DNA of 64,000 nt, from positions 18,998,273 to 19,062,272 of the forward strand of contig OX104112.1 of NCBI GenBank assembly GCA_944474755.1, read 5' to 3'. The notes under the pieces were generated by a model that saw only the letters and a program-made list of their open reading frames with translations, had not been told where the DNA came from and searched no databases. Source of the DNA: Limnoperna fortunei (taxonomy: Eukaryota > Mollusca > Bivalvia > Mytilida > Modiolidae). Shown piece by piece: positions 38,690 through 52,426 of the stretch. Made by a program: the position numbers and the translations under genes. Positions within the stretch are counted from its first letter, which is position 1. Each line of letters starts with the position of its first letter.

Positions 38690-40221
38690 GCCTGCTTAAG
38701 ATAATACACAGCAGTAGAACACACAACATAAAACGTCCGATTCAATAAAGGGGCATTACTGTGTTTATATTGATCTAAAAATCTTGTGAATAAAATGAAT
38801 ATTTTTTGAACATTTCATTTATTATTTTATTTGGTACAAAATGTGCTGGAAAACAAAGGTGCTATTGTGAAATATTTAACAACGATATCATCCCTGTTTT
38901 ATATTCACAATGTTATATACCTGTTAAGTCGAATCAAACACAAAAAACAGGGTGATTTCCCTGACGATTCTTTTAGCCTTACTTAGAAAACATCGTATCA
39001 CGAGTTATTTTTCTTCGTCATTTTATGGTTTGCAGGTCAGTGGGTCACTTCCTGACGCAAGTTGATATAATATGATAAAGACCAAGATGATTCAACAGTT
39101 TAGAAAAAATTGTTTTATTATTATTATCATGCTTATTGTTTATACTCGTTTTAAACATTAGCGAACAAATGGCTAATTATTAGATTGTAATATTGATAAT
39201 AACATGTAAATAAATAGCGATATCTTTTACGTTACTTGGATATGTTAAATTTTTATCACAACTTACTTTGCTCCATATCTGTTTTCATAGTTAGAAAGGA
39301 TATAAAGATATATTTATCTCAGTTACCTTTTAATCGTTCTAGATTAGCCGTGTCAGTTAATGTTCGGTGTGCCATAACATGAACCAAGATGCTGTTTGGA
39401 TAATACTGAACTGATACTTTGAAAAAAACATTAATTCACTAATTCAACCAGTATTATTATGCTTTACCATTGAATTACTTGACAATGTTATTGGAGTGTT
39501 TCCATCAGACAAATTACTTGATTTCGCGGAATAAATATTCAAAAAGCTTCAATTATTTCTGGCGCATCTATCGGATAACCATATATTATGAGTGCCCTAT
39601 CTATTGCCTACTGCCGCTAACAAGAACAAAGATACACATGTAATTCTGTATATTAAACAAAACAAATTGCAGGGGGTATTTGCAAGATATATTAGTTATA
39701 AAACACAAATTTTCGCAACATGAGGGGATGTTGTCTCCAAAAAATATTCATGCTCAGTGCTTAAGAATCGGGTTAACTTATATACAAAAATAAAGAGGCA
39801 GAGATGGAATTAAAGCAGTTTAAAGAAACCGAGTACACAAAACAAAATCAACTTCAACAATTTTAACAACGGAAACACAAGCTTATGTTCTTTACCAGCA
39901 TGCATTAGATAACTAACATTACATAACATTTTAACGCCACTGTTACGATTTTGTTTTTGTTTATTAACTTGAGTATATACATTATATTTATCTAAATAAT
40001 GACATCTTGTTCTTTGCTTAGGGTGAAGTCGAAGTACCCCAGAAAGGCTATCGATCAACGATAATGACAATCCTTGACGACTCCGACGGGGTATAGATTG
40101 ACCTCAGTAATTTTACTCTGAGGTTATGTTTTTTAATTGTTGAGTTAATTGTTATAAAGAACAAATTTTTTATTGCAGCTTTATTCAATGTGCGCACCAA
40201 TATGTGACTGCATAAATGTCG

Positions 40222-40323
40222 AAGTACACGTGAAAGTATTCTTTCAGTTTTGTTGATATATTGTGTGGTTTAAGATGTGCCGTATGCAATGCTCATTTTT
40301 CAAACTAACGGCAAACTGCATGT
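40222..40323. other. strongly conserved noncoding block, copy B
   Basis: Partner of 27846-27950. No copy was found in unit C, where the equivalent stretch appears deleted. Confidence 0.65.
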
Positions 40324-41523
40324 AATACTACTGATCTACTAATCTTGTTTATTCAAGATTATTTAGGCATCTGCGGAGACACATTCTGATTTTGTATTTA
40401 TTACAAAAAACTTTGCTTAATGCAACCGAGAACAAAGATCAGTTTGCCAGATGAAATGTATGTTTATGAAGTAGAATGTGGTAGTACTCTGGATTAACCC
40501 GTTAATGGAGTAAAACACATACATCCGCTTCTAAAACACTCAGGATTCACTCTACCAAACTCATTTCTCTACTTTTTTTAATGAAAAATGTAAGCCAGCA
40601 ACTTTGGCTGGATAAATCTTAACGATTTCGAAGAAGATGTTGCATTTAAGTAAACTAAACTACTACTGACCGTTCGAAGAGATTTAACAGATTCGTTAGT
40701 AAGAAGCGGGCTTCCTGGAAAAGTGGGCAAAAACCTTTAAAGTTGCATACTTTAGGATCATTTATTTGTAATATTATCTGAACAAGGTAAACCAATTATA
40801 TAAACACAATTTAGAAACATGTCTGTTTGACATGTAAACAATTTTAATGGCAACATGTATGATTTTGGTAACGTCAATATCAACTACACACTGTTTTACT
40901 GGAACGATCATAAAAAATAATTTTGAAGACCTCTTGGAAGTCAAAATCTTAAATACGACTCAAACTTGCTATAAAGTGATAATATCAAACGACTTTGCAA
41001 ATTTCAGCAACTAATAGGTATATATGAACATATGAAAAATTATTAGATAATTACAGAAAAAATCTTTTCTGCATCATTGAATATTAGATGTATTTTACAG
41101 GGTTGCTCTATTAAACTAAAGAATGTATTATTAACGAATAAAGTTTCCCTGTAGATATATTTCAGTATCGAACATAAGTAAAATATAACCTCGGACCTAC
41201 ACACACTTTTGTAACTCATCAACTAGGCAACAGAAAATTCCATACCTTTAATACAGTACTAGGACTGACTTTTCCCCGTAATTTATATTACAATTACGTA
41301 AATCTCGAGACCCTATATTTGTTACTTTCGACGATCTGTAACCAAAGCATATTGACATCAATCGGACAAACAAGTTTCTTCAAATGTTTTCAATTGCAAA
41401 GAAAATAGTTAAACAAAACAAAATTTCTCTACCCAGGAAGCTAATGGTATGTCATTAATAGATAGTTCTTCGTGGGTTTAAGTGCACATAAGTGTTGCTC
41501 CTTATTGATATTTTTCTTGATGC

Positions 41524-41725
41524 AGTCAAACCTGTCTCAGCGACCCCCTCCATATCACGAATTCATGTGTTATGCGACCGTATTTATTTCTTCACAGAAT
41601 TTTCGCATTCATTTAACCTATTTAACACGAATCCCTTGTCTTACTTACGCGACTAACGACCCTGTTTTCCTATCGTTTTGAAAAAGTAAACCTGTCTAAC
41701 ACAACCCATCGAGACTGCTAAAGTC
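41524..41725. repeat. remnant of a GCGACC-type repeat
   Basis: AACCTGTCTCAGCGACC at the start and AACCTGTCTAACACAACCC near the end, with GCGACC/GCGACT/ACGACC phrases between, resemble a MITE-like family of invertebrates. A related fragment lies at 61930-62060. Not assigned to a superfamily. Confidence 0.4.
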
Positions 41726-42354
41726 ATTTAACAATACATTAACACTTTACGACGAAAAGAAGATTCGTATCATCTTAGAAGTTCGGATTTCCTTGTACAT
41801 TTAAATAGTCGTTATTCGATTTTGTTGCCATTCGTGTTGGAAATGATGACGTGTCTCAAAACGTCGTTATTGTATCCATGTTCACGTTACTTTTTTCACA
41901 AATGGGAATAATCAATACAAATCCGGTGTTCACTGGTTCCAAAAACCTACTTGCACTTTCTGCATAGAGCGTTATGTTAAAACGCAAGGAAACCAGTAAA
42001 ACCAGTAGAAAGAAAAATACAACAACTGAATGGGGAATAAAGTTGCTTTGCGTTTATACAATCAACTAGAAAATCAAAACGATCATAATTGTTGTATATT
42101 TTGTTCTTTACTTATAACATAAAATAAATGTCATATTTTACTTTTTACTTAATTAAGCAAACAATTCAGTTCCGCAATTCACTATTTCACAAGCTGACAA
42201 CATGACTGTGTTAACTGGTGTGCAAACATCATGAACTCTGTATAAAGATACCTTGTCTTATTTGAACTTTTTTACAATTTCTCTTCAAAGCACGCTCAAA
42301 ACAGGTTTTGACTGTATGTTTTTATTGTTTTTGTTTTTGTTTTGTTTTGTTTTG

Positions 42355-42612
42355 GGTGGTCGCGGTGGCCGAATAGTAAATGTAGTTCCTCAAGTGATTA
42401 AGTGGTATGTAAATACTTAGGTTCCTAAGTCAAGTCTCAAAAAGGGCAGAATGTGCTCGAATCAAACATTAATTGAAAATTATAGCCAGTTTTCGTACAG
42501 AAGTTCGGGGTTTTCTCCGGGTACTCCGGCTTCCTCCCAATATAAACAAGATGCCATGCTACAGCTAAAAATTGGTGAAAATGGGGTTAAACACCATTCA
42601 AACAAACTGAAC
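42355..42612 (+). mobile_element. SINE copy in unit B
   Basis: Starts GTGGTCGCGGTGGCCGAATAG (box A), has GGGTACTCCGGCTTCCTCCC intact and ends in ACCATTCAAACAAACTGAAC. Immediately after it, AACAAGGATGTG matches the unit C sequence (~47882) where no SINE is present. It therefore inserted into B after the duplication. Confidence 0.85.
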
Positions 42613-43150
42613 AAGGATGTGCGGATTTCCATGTTGTTAATAGTAAAATGTATTTGAATTAAGCTTTATATAGCAACAAACGTTGACCCTAATGACCCAT
42701 TATTATAAATATGGGCTAATTTTAGTTACATATTACCACAACGTAATTTACAATTGTTCTCTAAATTATTAATGTGCAGGTGTATAACATTAACCCATTT
42801 GAATTCAAACTAAAACCGCAAAATAAAAGTGCAATGTTGTAGCTTTTAATTTTGGCGGCGGGCACATATTTCGCTGCAACAGGATAAGTATGATTTTACA
42901 CTAGTTATTAATTCTCAGTTAATTGCTATGGTCAACGGCATCTCGTTGGGTCTGCAGTCTCTACAGACAACAAAAAAACTAGCACAACTATTGCGACACG
43001 ACAGACAGTACTATTTTCGCCTCTTATCATCAAGTCCCTTTTAGAAATATATCTAGCCTGGATTATATGCTTTATGCTTTATTGCAGAATTACAAAGAAT
43101 TTTGTGTTTATTGGAATATTAAGGGTATGTGCACTTATAGAAATGAACAC

Positions 43151-46100
43151 ATTCTAAGGAAATATATTAATCTATCAGTTGAGTTATGTATTCACGAGAT
43201 AAATTAAAAATCCACAATACCTGTTTCCAAATTAATTCGACGGATTTATTGACGTAACATGGCAAGGTTTATTCTAAATGCAGAATGAATATTAACCGTA
43301 ACATAGTGTTGATTGCAGGTTAGGTACTGGTGGGAAATAACCTGCAGCTCGAGCTCTCAAACTTCTTAATATTAGGTAACACTTATTATTTCCGGTAAAC
43401 ATTACGCAAAATGATATTTTGTAAATTGGTTTCTACGTTTAGGAAACCAACATATTTAGCCAATAACAGTCAGTTCTCATTTTCACTTGGTTCAGTGCTA
43501 TAGACACATCAATTTGACAAAGAAAGCCCAGCTTTCCTAAAATAGACTATTGGGAAACTCTTGGAATATCTTATCACCAATTAACCACTTTCTTCCATGA
43601 TGTAAAACAACCTGATATATTTCTCAAAAGTTTATCACGTCTCATTACGATGTATTTAGATGAGACTGCAAGAAGACGAGTAGAATGTAAAGTTGAACAT
43701 TATAGAAGATTACTTCACTATTTTTTAATATTTTCACATCATTCTACACTTTTTCAGTTGAAGGTGGCAAAAGAAATGGTGAAGAAATGGTAGAATTATT
43801 TTTATATTATAGTCGATCGGTTCCTCTTTAGGAAGCTTATAATCTGTAAAATGTCCAGAATAACAGCGACATTTTATTACCGCTTTTAAATAATTGTCAA
43901 GGCAGGTAGAATTAAAAATTTCATATTGATGAAGTAAGATGTCATAGTTCACAAAAAATATTTACAAACCGCGTTACTGTTTAGCTTTTTTATTGGAAAT
44001 GAAAAAATAACCATGTCAATGTTGACAATTTTAAATACTTGATGTACGATTTTGCAATTTCGAAAAGTATTTTAACGTTTCCCACATGCAAGAAGCAAAT
44101 ATAATATAAACATAATGTTTTACATTACTCTGACAAATTCGTATTTAAAAAAAAAATAACGAATTTCAGAACGTTTTTGGTTTACTGGCTGTTTAGTTGC
44201 AACTGATTATTAGTTTTTTTTCAATTCTAATTAGTTCAATAATTTAGCCTGATCACATCCTTATGTATTGTGGATCGTACTCAAATTGAGACCACGGACA
44301 CACCAAAACAAGAAACAATACATCAAGGAAACTTAATCCATTTATGGAGACGATGTTGTATGTAGAAACGGCCAAATCAATGTTACCAGTCTTACGTATA
44401 TTTTAAGATAAATTTACAGTCATAAAATCAATTAATAGAGAAATATAACCCCCATTTTGCACAAATACCTACGGACTGTCTAAAATCTTGCAAATACAAA
44501 CAATTCATTTTATGACTGATCAAAAATCGATCGTACTTTTTTTATGTGAAACGGCTTTAAAAAATATACGAAGATTTTACAACCCATGGGCTATGCATTC
44601 AAGAATTTAAGAACTGATTTTTTGTGAGCTTGCCTTCTAGGTAGCATTATCTCAGCTATATTCACGACGCGAATATAAAATGAAATAGTCCTAAATGCCT
44701 CTTGGAAAGCATGGCGAGTATGTTGGGGACGAGATCTTAGGTTATTGTAGCAGCCACAATACTCGTTAGTCTTGCAAGGATAAAAATTACCTACTTTAGT
44801 TAGCGGTTTGGTTTTCCTATATTAAAAACAACAACCATCCACATTTGTCGCTGCTACAAAAAAACCACCAAAGCAATCAGGTAGGCCAATTCTTTCCGCT
44901 AACTTTAGACGCGCTATAGAGCTCTGTTGCTCAAGCCTTGATAACCTTCATAAAACCCATGATTTCAGATAAATAAACCCAATAGCAATCTTATGATCAT
45001 TTGTGCATATTGATATCTCAATATGCATGAATTATTAGAAAATAACTAAGTTTTTTTTTAATTTTTGCGCACAAATTTCTTGTTTTACGTTGCTGATTAA
45101 TTTTGCGATTACTATTTTATTATGATGCATACATGAAGTTATATGACGCAAGAAGTAACGAGGTCAAATAATAAATCAATATTAAGTTATACAAGAATTT
45201 TGACAAGTTGCATATGCCTGTAAGTTATACAGAACATAAAACAGTTTTGGACAGGCTGTCTCGCCCCTACCTTTTCTTTGAAAAATGCACCTCGTGTTGC
45301 TACGAGTCATCCTTGGTCAATGTTGCTATCGTAATCCCCATTATCCTATTTGGAACCCCCTTTTCAAACGACCAATGAAATTTAATGGTCATGACCGAAA
45401 ATAGTGACGTTGAAATACAGTTCGCATTTGCGGAAAATATCAAAATGTGTTAGATTAGAATGGTTTTGATTTAAGTCTGTAAAGCAGTTTGTAAATTGAT
45501 AAATAATTATGTGTCTGATTAGAATGTGATCTATGTTGAAAGTATTGATTTGTTTGTTTTTTATGGATCAGCTCCAGTCACAGTTGGATGTTTTATGTTA
45601 GCGTGCATATTGTACCATTTCGAAATATTCTTTAGTGTTAGTCTAAGTTTATTTGTTCTAGTTTGTTTGTTGTATTGTATTTTGAAATAAGGCATATATT
45701 GCTTATATTACATTTTATTGCACACGGGACCTGTCGCTGTGTTATGTAACTATGTAGCTGCGGAACAGTAGTATCACGCTACTTTATTTCTTATAATAAA
45801 ACAGATTGGAAGTAAATATTTATTAACACAATATTATTTATTGCAATAGGACTTTAAATTATTTATTTATAACATTCACATCACAATGATTGGCGTTACT
45901 TCCGAGCATCTTATATCAGTGACTCTAAATTTCACATAAATGTCATATGAGTGACAGTTTTCCAATAGAGCGATTTAGAAATTGAAAAACAAAATGCATA
46001 AAATTGTTATTGTAATTTGTATAAAGAACTTTTTTTCGATGTCAAATTTATTTTTTTAAACTCCCTTTAAATTATTTTAGTGTTGTACTTCATTCACTTT

Positions 46101-46559
46101 GTGACAGTCTTTTGACAAACTCAATATCGGCATTAAACAGATTTTGATAACGTGACATATAATTGCTGTCGAGCTCACCGAGCAGTGCTTGCCACTAAAT
46201 ATACAAAACCATTATAATTTAATTATGTCGTATTATCTAATATATATCTTTATTGTCATATAAATCAAAACTACATTGATCAGTGTCGTCCACAGATGTT
46301 TTCTATTTTCTTGTGAAGTAAATAATTTATTTTTCAAGATAACGCTACAAAAACTCAGATTTGTAATTTACTATGATGTTGAATTATAAATGACATTTAG
46401 TGTAATATATCATTTAGCAATATTTCTACCATGTTGAGCCGTCTAACTGCATTTAAACCGAAAGAAGGAATACTTTACTGTAATTATCGGTCATTGTCAA
46501 TTAAAAGTTTGTCTACCATTCCATTCAGGCGGAATTACAGGCGAGTATATCTTGATACA
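43151..46559. other. gene-free between units B and C
   Basis: No supportable gene. No LRR gene remnant was recognised here, although this is where unit B's gene would be expected. Confidence 0.5.
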
Positions 46560-49020
46560 CAGACGTAGATACACATGAACAGTCAAATAAAGCAAAGGGA
46601 TTGCTTTATCTTGTGGAATTTATTTAATATTTTGTTAACATTGCATTTCGTTTTTTTGTGGTACAAATATTTAGGAAAACGAAGGTTTAATTGTAAAATT
46701 GTACACAATTGTTTTTTAATATTCAGAGTGATGTATACCTGTTAGAAAGAATCAATCACGAAAGGAAACAGGGTGATTTCCCGGATACTTACTTATAAAA
46801 CAAAGATCGTATCACGAGTTGTTTGTCTTGTCATTTTATTTGTTAGCAGGTCATTTATTCTTCTCTTGACGCAAGTAGATATCCCGTGATCATGATTAGT
46901 AATTGTTTAACCGAGTACAGTAAAAAAAATTGACAATTTATTATTTCTGCTTTTAAAATAAATAACTAATTGTGAATATTTTTAAAGATTTGTCTGAAGT
47001 AAAGTTCTTGAGTAGGACCCAGCGCAGTGTGTATAAAGTTTCGTGTAAAGGAAATCGTCAAAATCTAAGATTAACCTTCGACAAATTCGTTTACTGACTA
47101 TTCGTTTGATTAATTTTTAAACAGGTTGAATAATTTCCTAGGTGAAAAGATCTTAAAGAAATGGCGTGTGACATTGATTTAATTGCATGTTAATGGGATA
47201 TATTAAATTTTTGGTAAACAATTATTTGTATTAAATAAACCATTGACAAAACCACAACGTAAACAAACATATGTATGTGTCCATAATGACATGTAAACAT
47301 TTTTATTGCCATCCTATATGACGCCGATTCAGATACTACGCTAAAATCAACAACCTAATGTTTATTAGAATGATAAATACAAACATGATTGATGCTTCTC
47401 GGATGTTTAAATTTTTAAATGCTGCAAAAACTCGCAAGGTACGCTAGAAATAAAACGCCTCGAATAGGTCATCCAAAGGGAGGTTAATCCAAATAATCAG
47501 AATACGTTATTGCAGACATTTACTTTTTTGCACTATTGAAAATTATATTTTTCTAGCTGGGTAAAATAGGTAAAATAAAGAGCTTGTTTTTAAAGGAATA
47601 AAGTACTCTGTAGTCTTTATTTATGTTTCGAATGATCTTCTGCAATTATATGTAACTAATATTTAAATTACGTAAATATCGTCTTGTACTTAGGATTGTA
47701 AGTGGATCGCCAATATAATAAAATAGCATGACAAAATCTTAATTATATTATCTGGGGCCATTAAATGCACAGAAATAAATGTCACTGAACAAAGCATTAC
47801 CATTCCCCCGTCCCATCATACAATTGCTTGATATCATTATTCTCATGTGTTTTTAATTAAGCAGTATTGATAAATACTGTAGAACAAGGATGTGGTGATA
47901 TTTGTGTTTTACAGCTAAAATGTATTTGAATAAAATCCTGCAGACCTACATGACCCATAATTTCAAATATGATCTAATTTTAGATAAAAATTACCACAAC
48001 ATCATTGACAACAGTTATCTGTATGCAGACTAAGAACCTGATGTATAGGTGTATAACATTAACTTATTTTAATTTAACCTAAAACCGCGAAACAAAAGTG
48101 CTTCGTACTTCGTTGTACTATGTCGAGCGCAGATTTCAGCAACTGAAACAGAAAAAAGACACGTGCATACTAAACAATAGATGATTGACTTTGTAAGGGG
48201 GTCTCTTCGGCCATAACAGATAGAGGTTACTTCCTTTGTATATTACACACTACGCTTTACTCTAAATGGGTCTTTAAATGAAGTAGATTAAATGGCCTAT
48301 ATTTCTTTATTAATCATTCAGAATGAAATAACGTTATTTGCATATTCTTTCGATGTTGGGCAATATATAGTTGCAACATTTTTTATAATTACTTTGCAAT
48401 TTTAAACAGTAATTATTTGAAAGATTCTTAAATGTTTTTATAAATGTTAGTGTAAACATCTTATTGAGTGGGGGAAAACACAATTTTATGTAACCTTTTA
48501 AAGTGTCTACATTTTTCTCACAATTTCCAAAAGATGTCTATTTTCTTTAAGAAATATAGCTCTGTCTAAAAATATAACCCATCATTGTCCACGGTTAAGC
48601 TTTCCATAAAACCAGGCACACCCGTTTTCCATATGCGCCTCCTTGCTACGCAAGCAGTCTGTAGAATGAACTTTACGAATAGTCACAATACGAGTATGTT
48701 CTTTTTATAAATAAAGGTTTACTTATATACAGGTGGATCGCCACTATCTCTGAAAAAATATTGTAAAGTGTATAGTACCGCACAATTTATTAAAGTTACA
48801 CGTATTATAACATTATCTTTGGCATTACCCTACAAAATTTAAATTCACAGAAATTATACTACATTATTTTATAATAGTAAGGGCATTTGGCTGCAGTCAG
48901 AATGACGAATTATTTGATTGATTAAAACAACTAAGGCGTGCCCTTTTCTGCTTATTTTATACTTTACAAAAACAGCCTGTAGTCGCATCACCTTACAGAA
49001 TCGAAACTACTGTTCCACAT

Positions 49021-49430
49021 TAGACAAATTCCAATCTTATTACAATTAAATATTTTACTAGCTCCCCCTTTTGTTATTGTAACTGTGAAGATCTAACAAC
49101 ATCCCATTGCAGGTCATCTTGATTAAACTTGATATAAATATTATCCACTGAAAAATGCAAGAATACCCCAAAATAATTAACCAATCAAACGTAAGCTTTT
49201 ATCTTAACTTGGGGTTAGTAAAGAAAACAGTACAATAATGCCAGAGAGATTTTGAACAATGATAGAGGATTCCCCAACATTAAATGTTGGTAAAGGCAGG
49301 TTTTGATTGGTAAATACAGAAGTTCATCTTGAGATGACCTGTAATGGGATGTTGTTAGATCTTCACAGCGACAATAACAAAAAGGGGAGCTAGAGAAAGA
49401 TATAATTTTAATTAGATTGGACAAATTCTC
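49021..49430. repeat. inverted duplication inside unit C
   Basis: The left arm (about 49021-49125) and right arm (about 49326-49430) are reverse complements. The best part is CTGTGAAGATCTAACAACAT followed by CCCATT(G/A)CAGGTCATCT, and CTAGCTCCCC(C/T)TTTTGTTATTG outside it. The arms run to AAATT(C/T)(C/G)TCCAATCT outward. A ~200 bp spacer separates them. It was not seen in unit A. It could be a fold-back element or a local inverted duplication. Confidence 0.8.
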
Positions 49431-51289
49431 GATTAACGCTGACAACATACTGAATATTTGTATTTAAACAAGTAAACTTGCTCGAATCAGAGGCAATTTG
49501 CTAAAATTGGTGGCAACACAAACTATGGTAATGCACTTGGTATTTGTCATTCGGTTGCAGTTTTGTTGATCCAATATAATGGCATAGCAATATTGTAGAG
49601 AGTAGAAAATGGTTATAATTTATTAGAAAAATTAGGGTCCGCGAATACGAATCTAAACAATTTAACAAATCTGAGTGCACAATAACAGAATATGAAACCA
49701 TTTCTGTAGTAGTAAATGTCTCAGCGTTAGCATGTTGAAATTGAAATTTTTTCTTTGTTAATGCCCCAGTCAGCGCTTGTATACGACATGTCTTTCTGTT
49801 GACATTCCAATTAAACAATCCATCCATACAAACAGACATCATCTATGGTTCCCCACATTAAGCAAAATTGTTCAAGGCTTTATTTTGTAAGAAAATATGT
49901 TTTATTTAAATAATAAAATATTGTTCTCTACATAACAACAATAAAAACTTAAAATTCCGACTCTGAGTTGCGCAATATACAACAGAAACAGTCATAGAAT
50001 AAAATAGAGCTAAATTTATTTCAAAAGTAAAACTAAAACTGGCAATTGCAACACAAAATGCGTTTTCAAGGAAATAGTCAGAACAGGAATACAACACAAA
50101 AAAGCTATGAACAAATGCATATTAAAAATAAATAGGAAACGAAAGATATATGTAGTTTTATAGTTTAACACAACATAAATTAAGATACCACCTACTATTG
50201 TTCATAAAATAAACATGTAATTTACACATTGTGTACTACAGTAAATATATTTCATTTAGCATGACAAAAAGGCACTTTGCAAATCACAATGTTTGTTTCT
50301 CAATATGAAACATGTCATAGTTATAAGTGTTAATCGTTATGCCTGAACAAGGGCATTATGTTGTCGGCTTTGAACGATATACACTCTTAGCCTTTCTCAA
50401 AAGCAAGCAGTAATTTAAATTTTTTTATGATTGTTAAATTTATTTCTTTTTCATTCACTAATTGGTTTATTACTTTGTTACCTAACGTCCAGATAATTGT
50501 ATGGCAAAAAGGTGCAGTAAAAATTTATTCCTTTGCACTGTTTCCACATTTAAACGAAATATTTAACAATGCAGAAAATTCGTGGCAAAAAGATAAATGT
50601 AAACATGATTTAGTGTTATGTCATACATTACATAATTATGTCGTTCAAAGTAAGAACTTCTTTTTATATGTAATCTTGTCATAATTTTACGTATCGCATG
50701 TTAGCATTATGTTTATGTCTGACTGATATAAATTATATATAAAATATAAATTATTGATGAAGTAATGTAGTAAAAAGAAATGAACTTTATATCATTTTTA
50801 GTTATTATCATATTTTAATTGATCATTTATCAGTAAATTGACAGGATAAACACATTTAAGTTCGTACGCTGGTCATATATGTTTAGTCAAAACGTCAAGC
50901 TGCTCGAGTCCATTAAAAATATGTACTAACCGATTATTATTTTTTTGCAATTTTGACCTTTACCAGATTGATTAAAAAGCAATGTAATGCGTTAAAAGAT
51001 AGTTAATATGAAATATTAAAAATTCCACATAAAGCTGATATCAAAGTTGGATTTCGCATCAATTTCGCATTTTATTTTATTAACTTTTAAAAATGCATAG
51101 GATTTTGGGATTGAAATAAAATATTACAATTTTATGTAATTGTAAAAGCTTACACATGGTTAAAGCAAAATCATATTTCAGTTAGCAATTAAACTTTACC
51201 CAAAATCAAACATTCCGTAAAAAACATCATTTTATGGTAACACTATAGGTTGAATATTGTCAGTTCCATTTGGAATCGACGTTCCCGGA

Positions 51290-52426
51290 TCATAATGTAC
51301 AGTTGGCATCCTCGAAAGCAACAATGTCTATGTGTCTACGTTCGAGCGATGAATAGCATTTTGTGACTGATAATCGTTCAGTATACATTGGGAATTTTAA
51401 TATTACTTCTCTAATGTAATGTTTGTATATAAGAAAATTACAATTACATTTCAATGGATTGTCTTTTAAATCAACAATAATTGGTACACTGTTCCTGACA
51501 TAATTTATCATATTCAATGGAATGTTTGTAATTAAATTGTGAGATAAATCCACAAAAAGAGGCTCGTTTCGTCTTGGCATCATGTCGAACTGAGTACCCA
51601 AAAAGTCAAAGGTCGTAACGCTGTTGTGAGACATATCTAAATATGTCAATTGCGGAAAAGATGTCCGCCATTCAACCAATTCCTCAGGAATGTGACGGTA
51701 TCCATTATCGGAAATTAAAAAGGTCTGCAATTTTGGATAGTCAGAATAAGCAGTCATTAATCGTATAAACAATTTGCTCCTAGATCGACTAATTCTTTCA
51801 TCAATATAACCTAAGTTTGGATACCGACATCTGTAGCTTTTCTGGTTTGCCTTTTTGATTAGTTCGTCTCCAGCAGACATTAGCAAATGCTCATGGTGCT
51901 CAGAAAGCGATGCTGTGTTGTACTGAGGGAACGAATACGTAATATTGCGCTTAACAATACTATAAAGAGTTTGTTGTCCACAGTCATATTCCTGTGTTAT
52001 CTGTTTGTAAATAATATCAAATACATTGTCTAAATTTGATAAACAAACACAATCTACCAACGTCAATTCTTCCATTTCATCCATTATGTTGGTAGGAGTA
52101 TACAATTCCGAACCAAAACCTTCAAGTTGGCATCCTGTCACCTGAAGCCGTATAAGTCCTCTAGCTTTCATAGGCCATGGAAGGTAAAATCGTCCAATAG
52201 GGCTGCAAGATACTTCCAAAGAAACTTTAACTGATGTTGGCAATCCTGATGTCCATTGTCTAAAATCAGTAAAATCTAGCATGTTATCCACATATATTCT
52301 GCATTTCCGAATTTGTTCTTGAACATCTAATGGACATTGTTGATCGAAATAAGGTCTTGACTGACAACAAACCAAATTCACCAAGCTACAAAAAAGTATA
52401 ATTTCGAACGCATATTTTGTATACAT
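51290..52426 (-). CDS. secreted leucine-rich repeat protein 2 (378 aa)
   Basis: Gap-free paralogue of the 31717-32853 product, about 306 of 378 residues identical by hand count. Same architecture: signal peptide at 1-22 (IILFCSLVNLVCC), N-terminal Cys region with conserved cysteines, LRR units from about residue 230 (PKLQTFLISDN, PQLTYLDMSHN, PLFVDLSHN, VPIIVDLKDNPL) and a C-terminal cap (C327, C329, C357, C376). All cap cysteines are conserved. The first N-glycosylation site is lost (Asn142 is now Gln); N161 is kept. Differences cluster in residues 1-35 and ~150-230; the LRR core is nearly unchanged. The intact frame over 1.1 kb suggests selection. A minus-strand AATAAA (plus TTTATT near 51071) lies ~220 bp downstream as a candidate polyadenylation signal. 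Function unknown. Confidence 0.9.
   Translation of the reverse strand: MYTKYAFEIILFCSLVNLVCCQSRPYFDQQCPLDVQEQIRKCRIYVDNMLDFTDFRQWTSGLPTSVKVSLEVSCSPIGRFYLPWPMKARGLIRLQVTGCQLEGFGSELYTPTNIMDEMEELTLVDCVCLSNLDNVFDIIYKQITQEYDCGQQTLYSIVKRNITYSFPQYNTASLSEHHEHLLMSAGDELIKKANQKSYRCRYPNLGYIDERISRSRSKLFIRLMTAYSDYPKLQTFLISDNGYRHIPEELVEWRTSFPQLTYLDMSHNSVTTFDFLGTQFDMMPRRNEPLFVDLSHNLITNIPLNMINYVRNSVPIIVDLKDNPLKCNCNFLIYKHYIREVILKFPMYTERLSVTKCYSSLERRHIDIVAFEDANCTL

Larger units (their letters stand above)
38690..43150 (+). repeat. segmental duplication unit B (lost the LRR gene)
   Basis: Colinear with the first part of units A and C (see unit A for matched blocks). The last recognisable match is the stretch ATAACATTAACCC...AAACCGCAAAATAAAAGTGCAATG near 42785-42835 and weak matches to about 43150. 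Nothing corresponding to A 29000-33900 (gene, promoter, distal flank) follows. Unit B is therefore a truncated duplicate. Confidence 0.7.
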
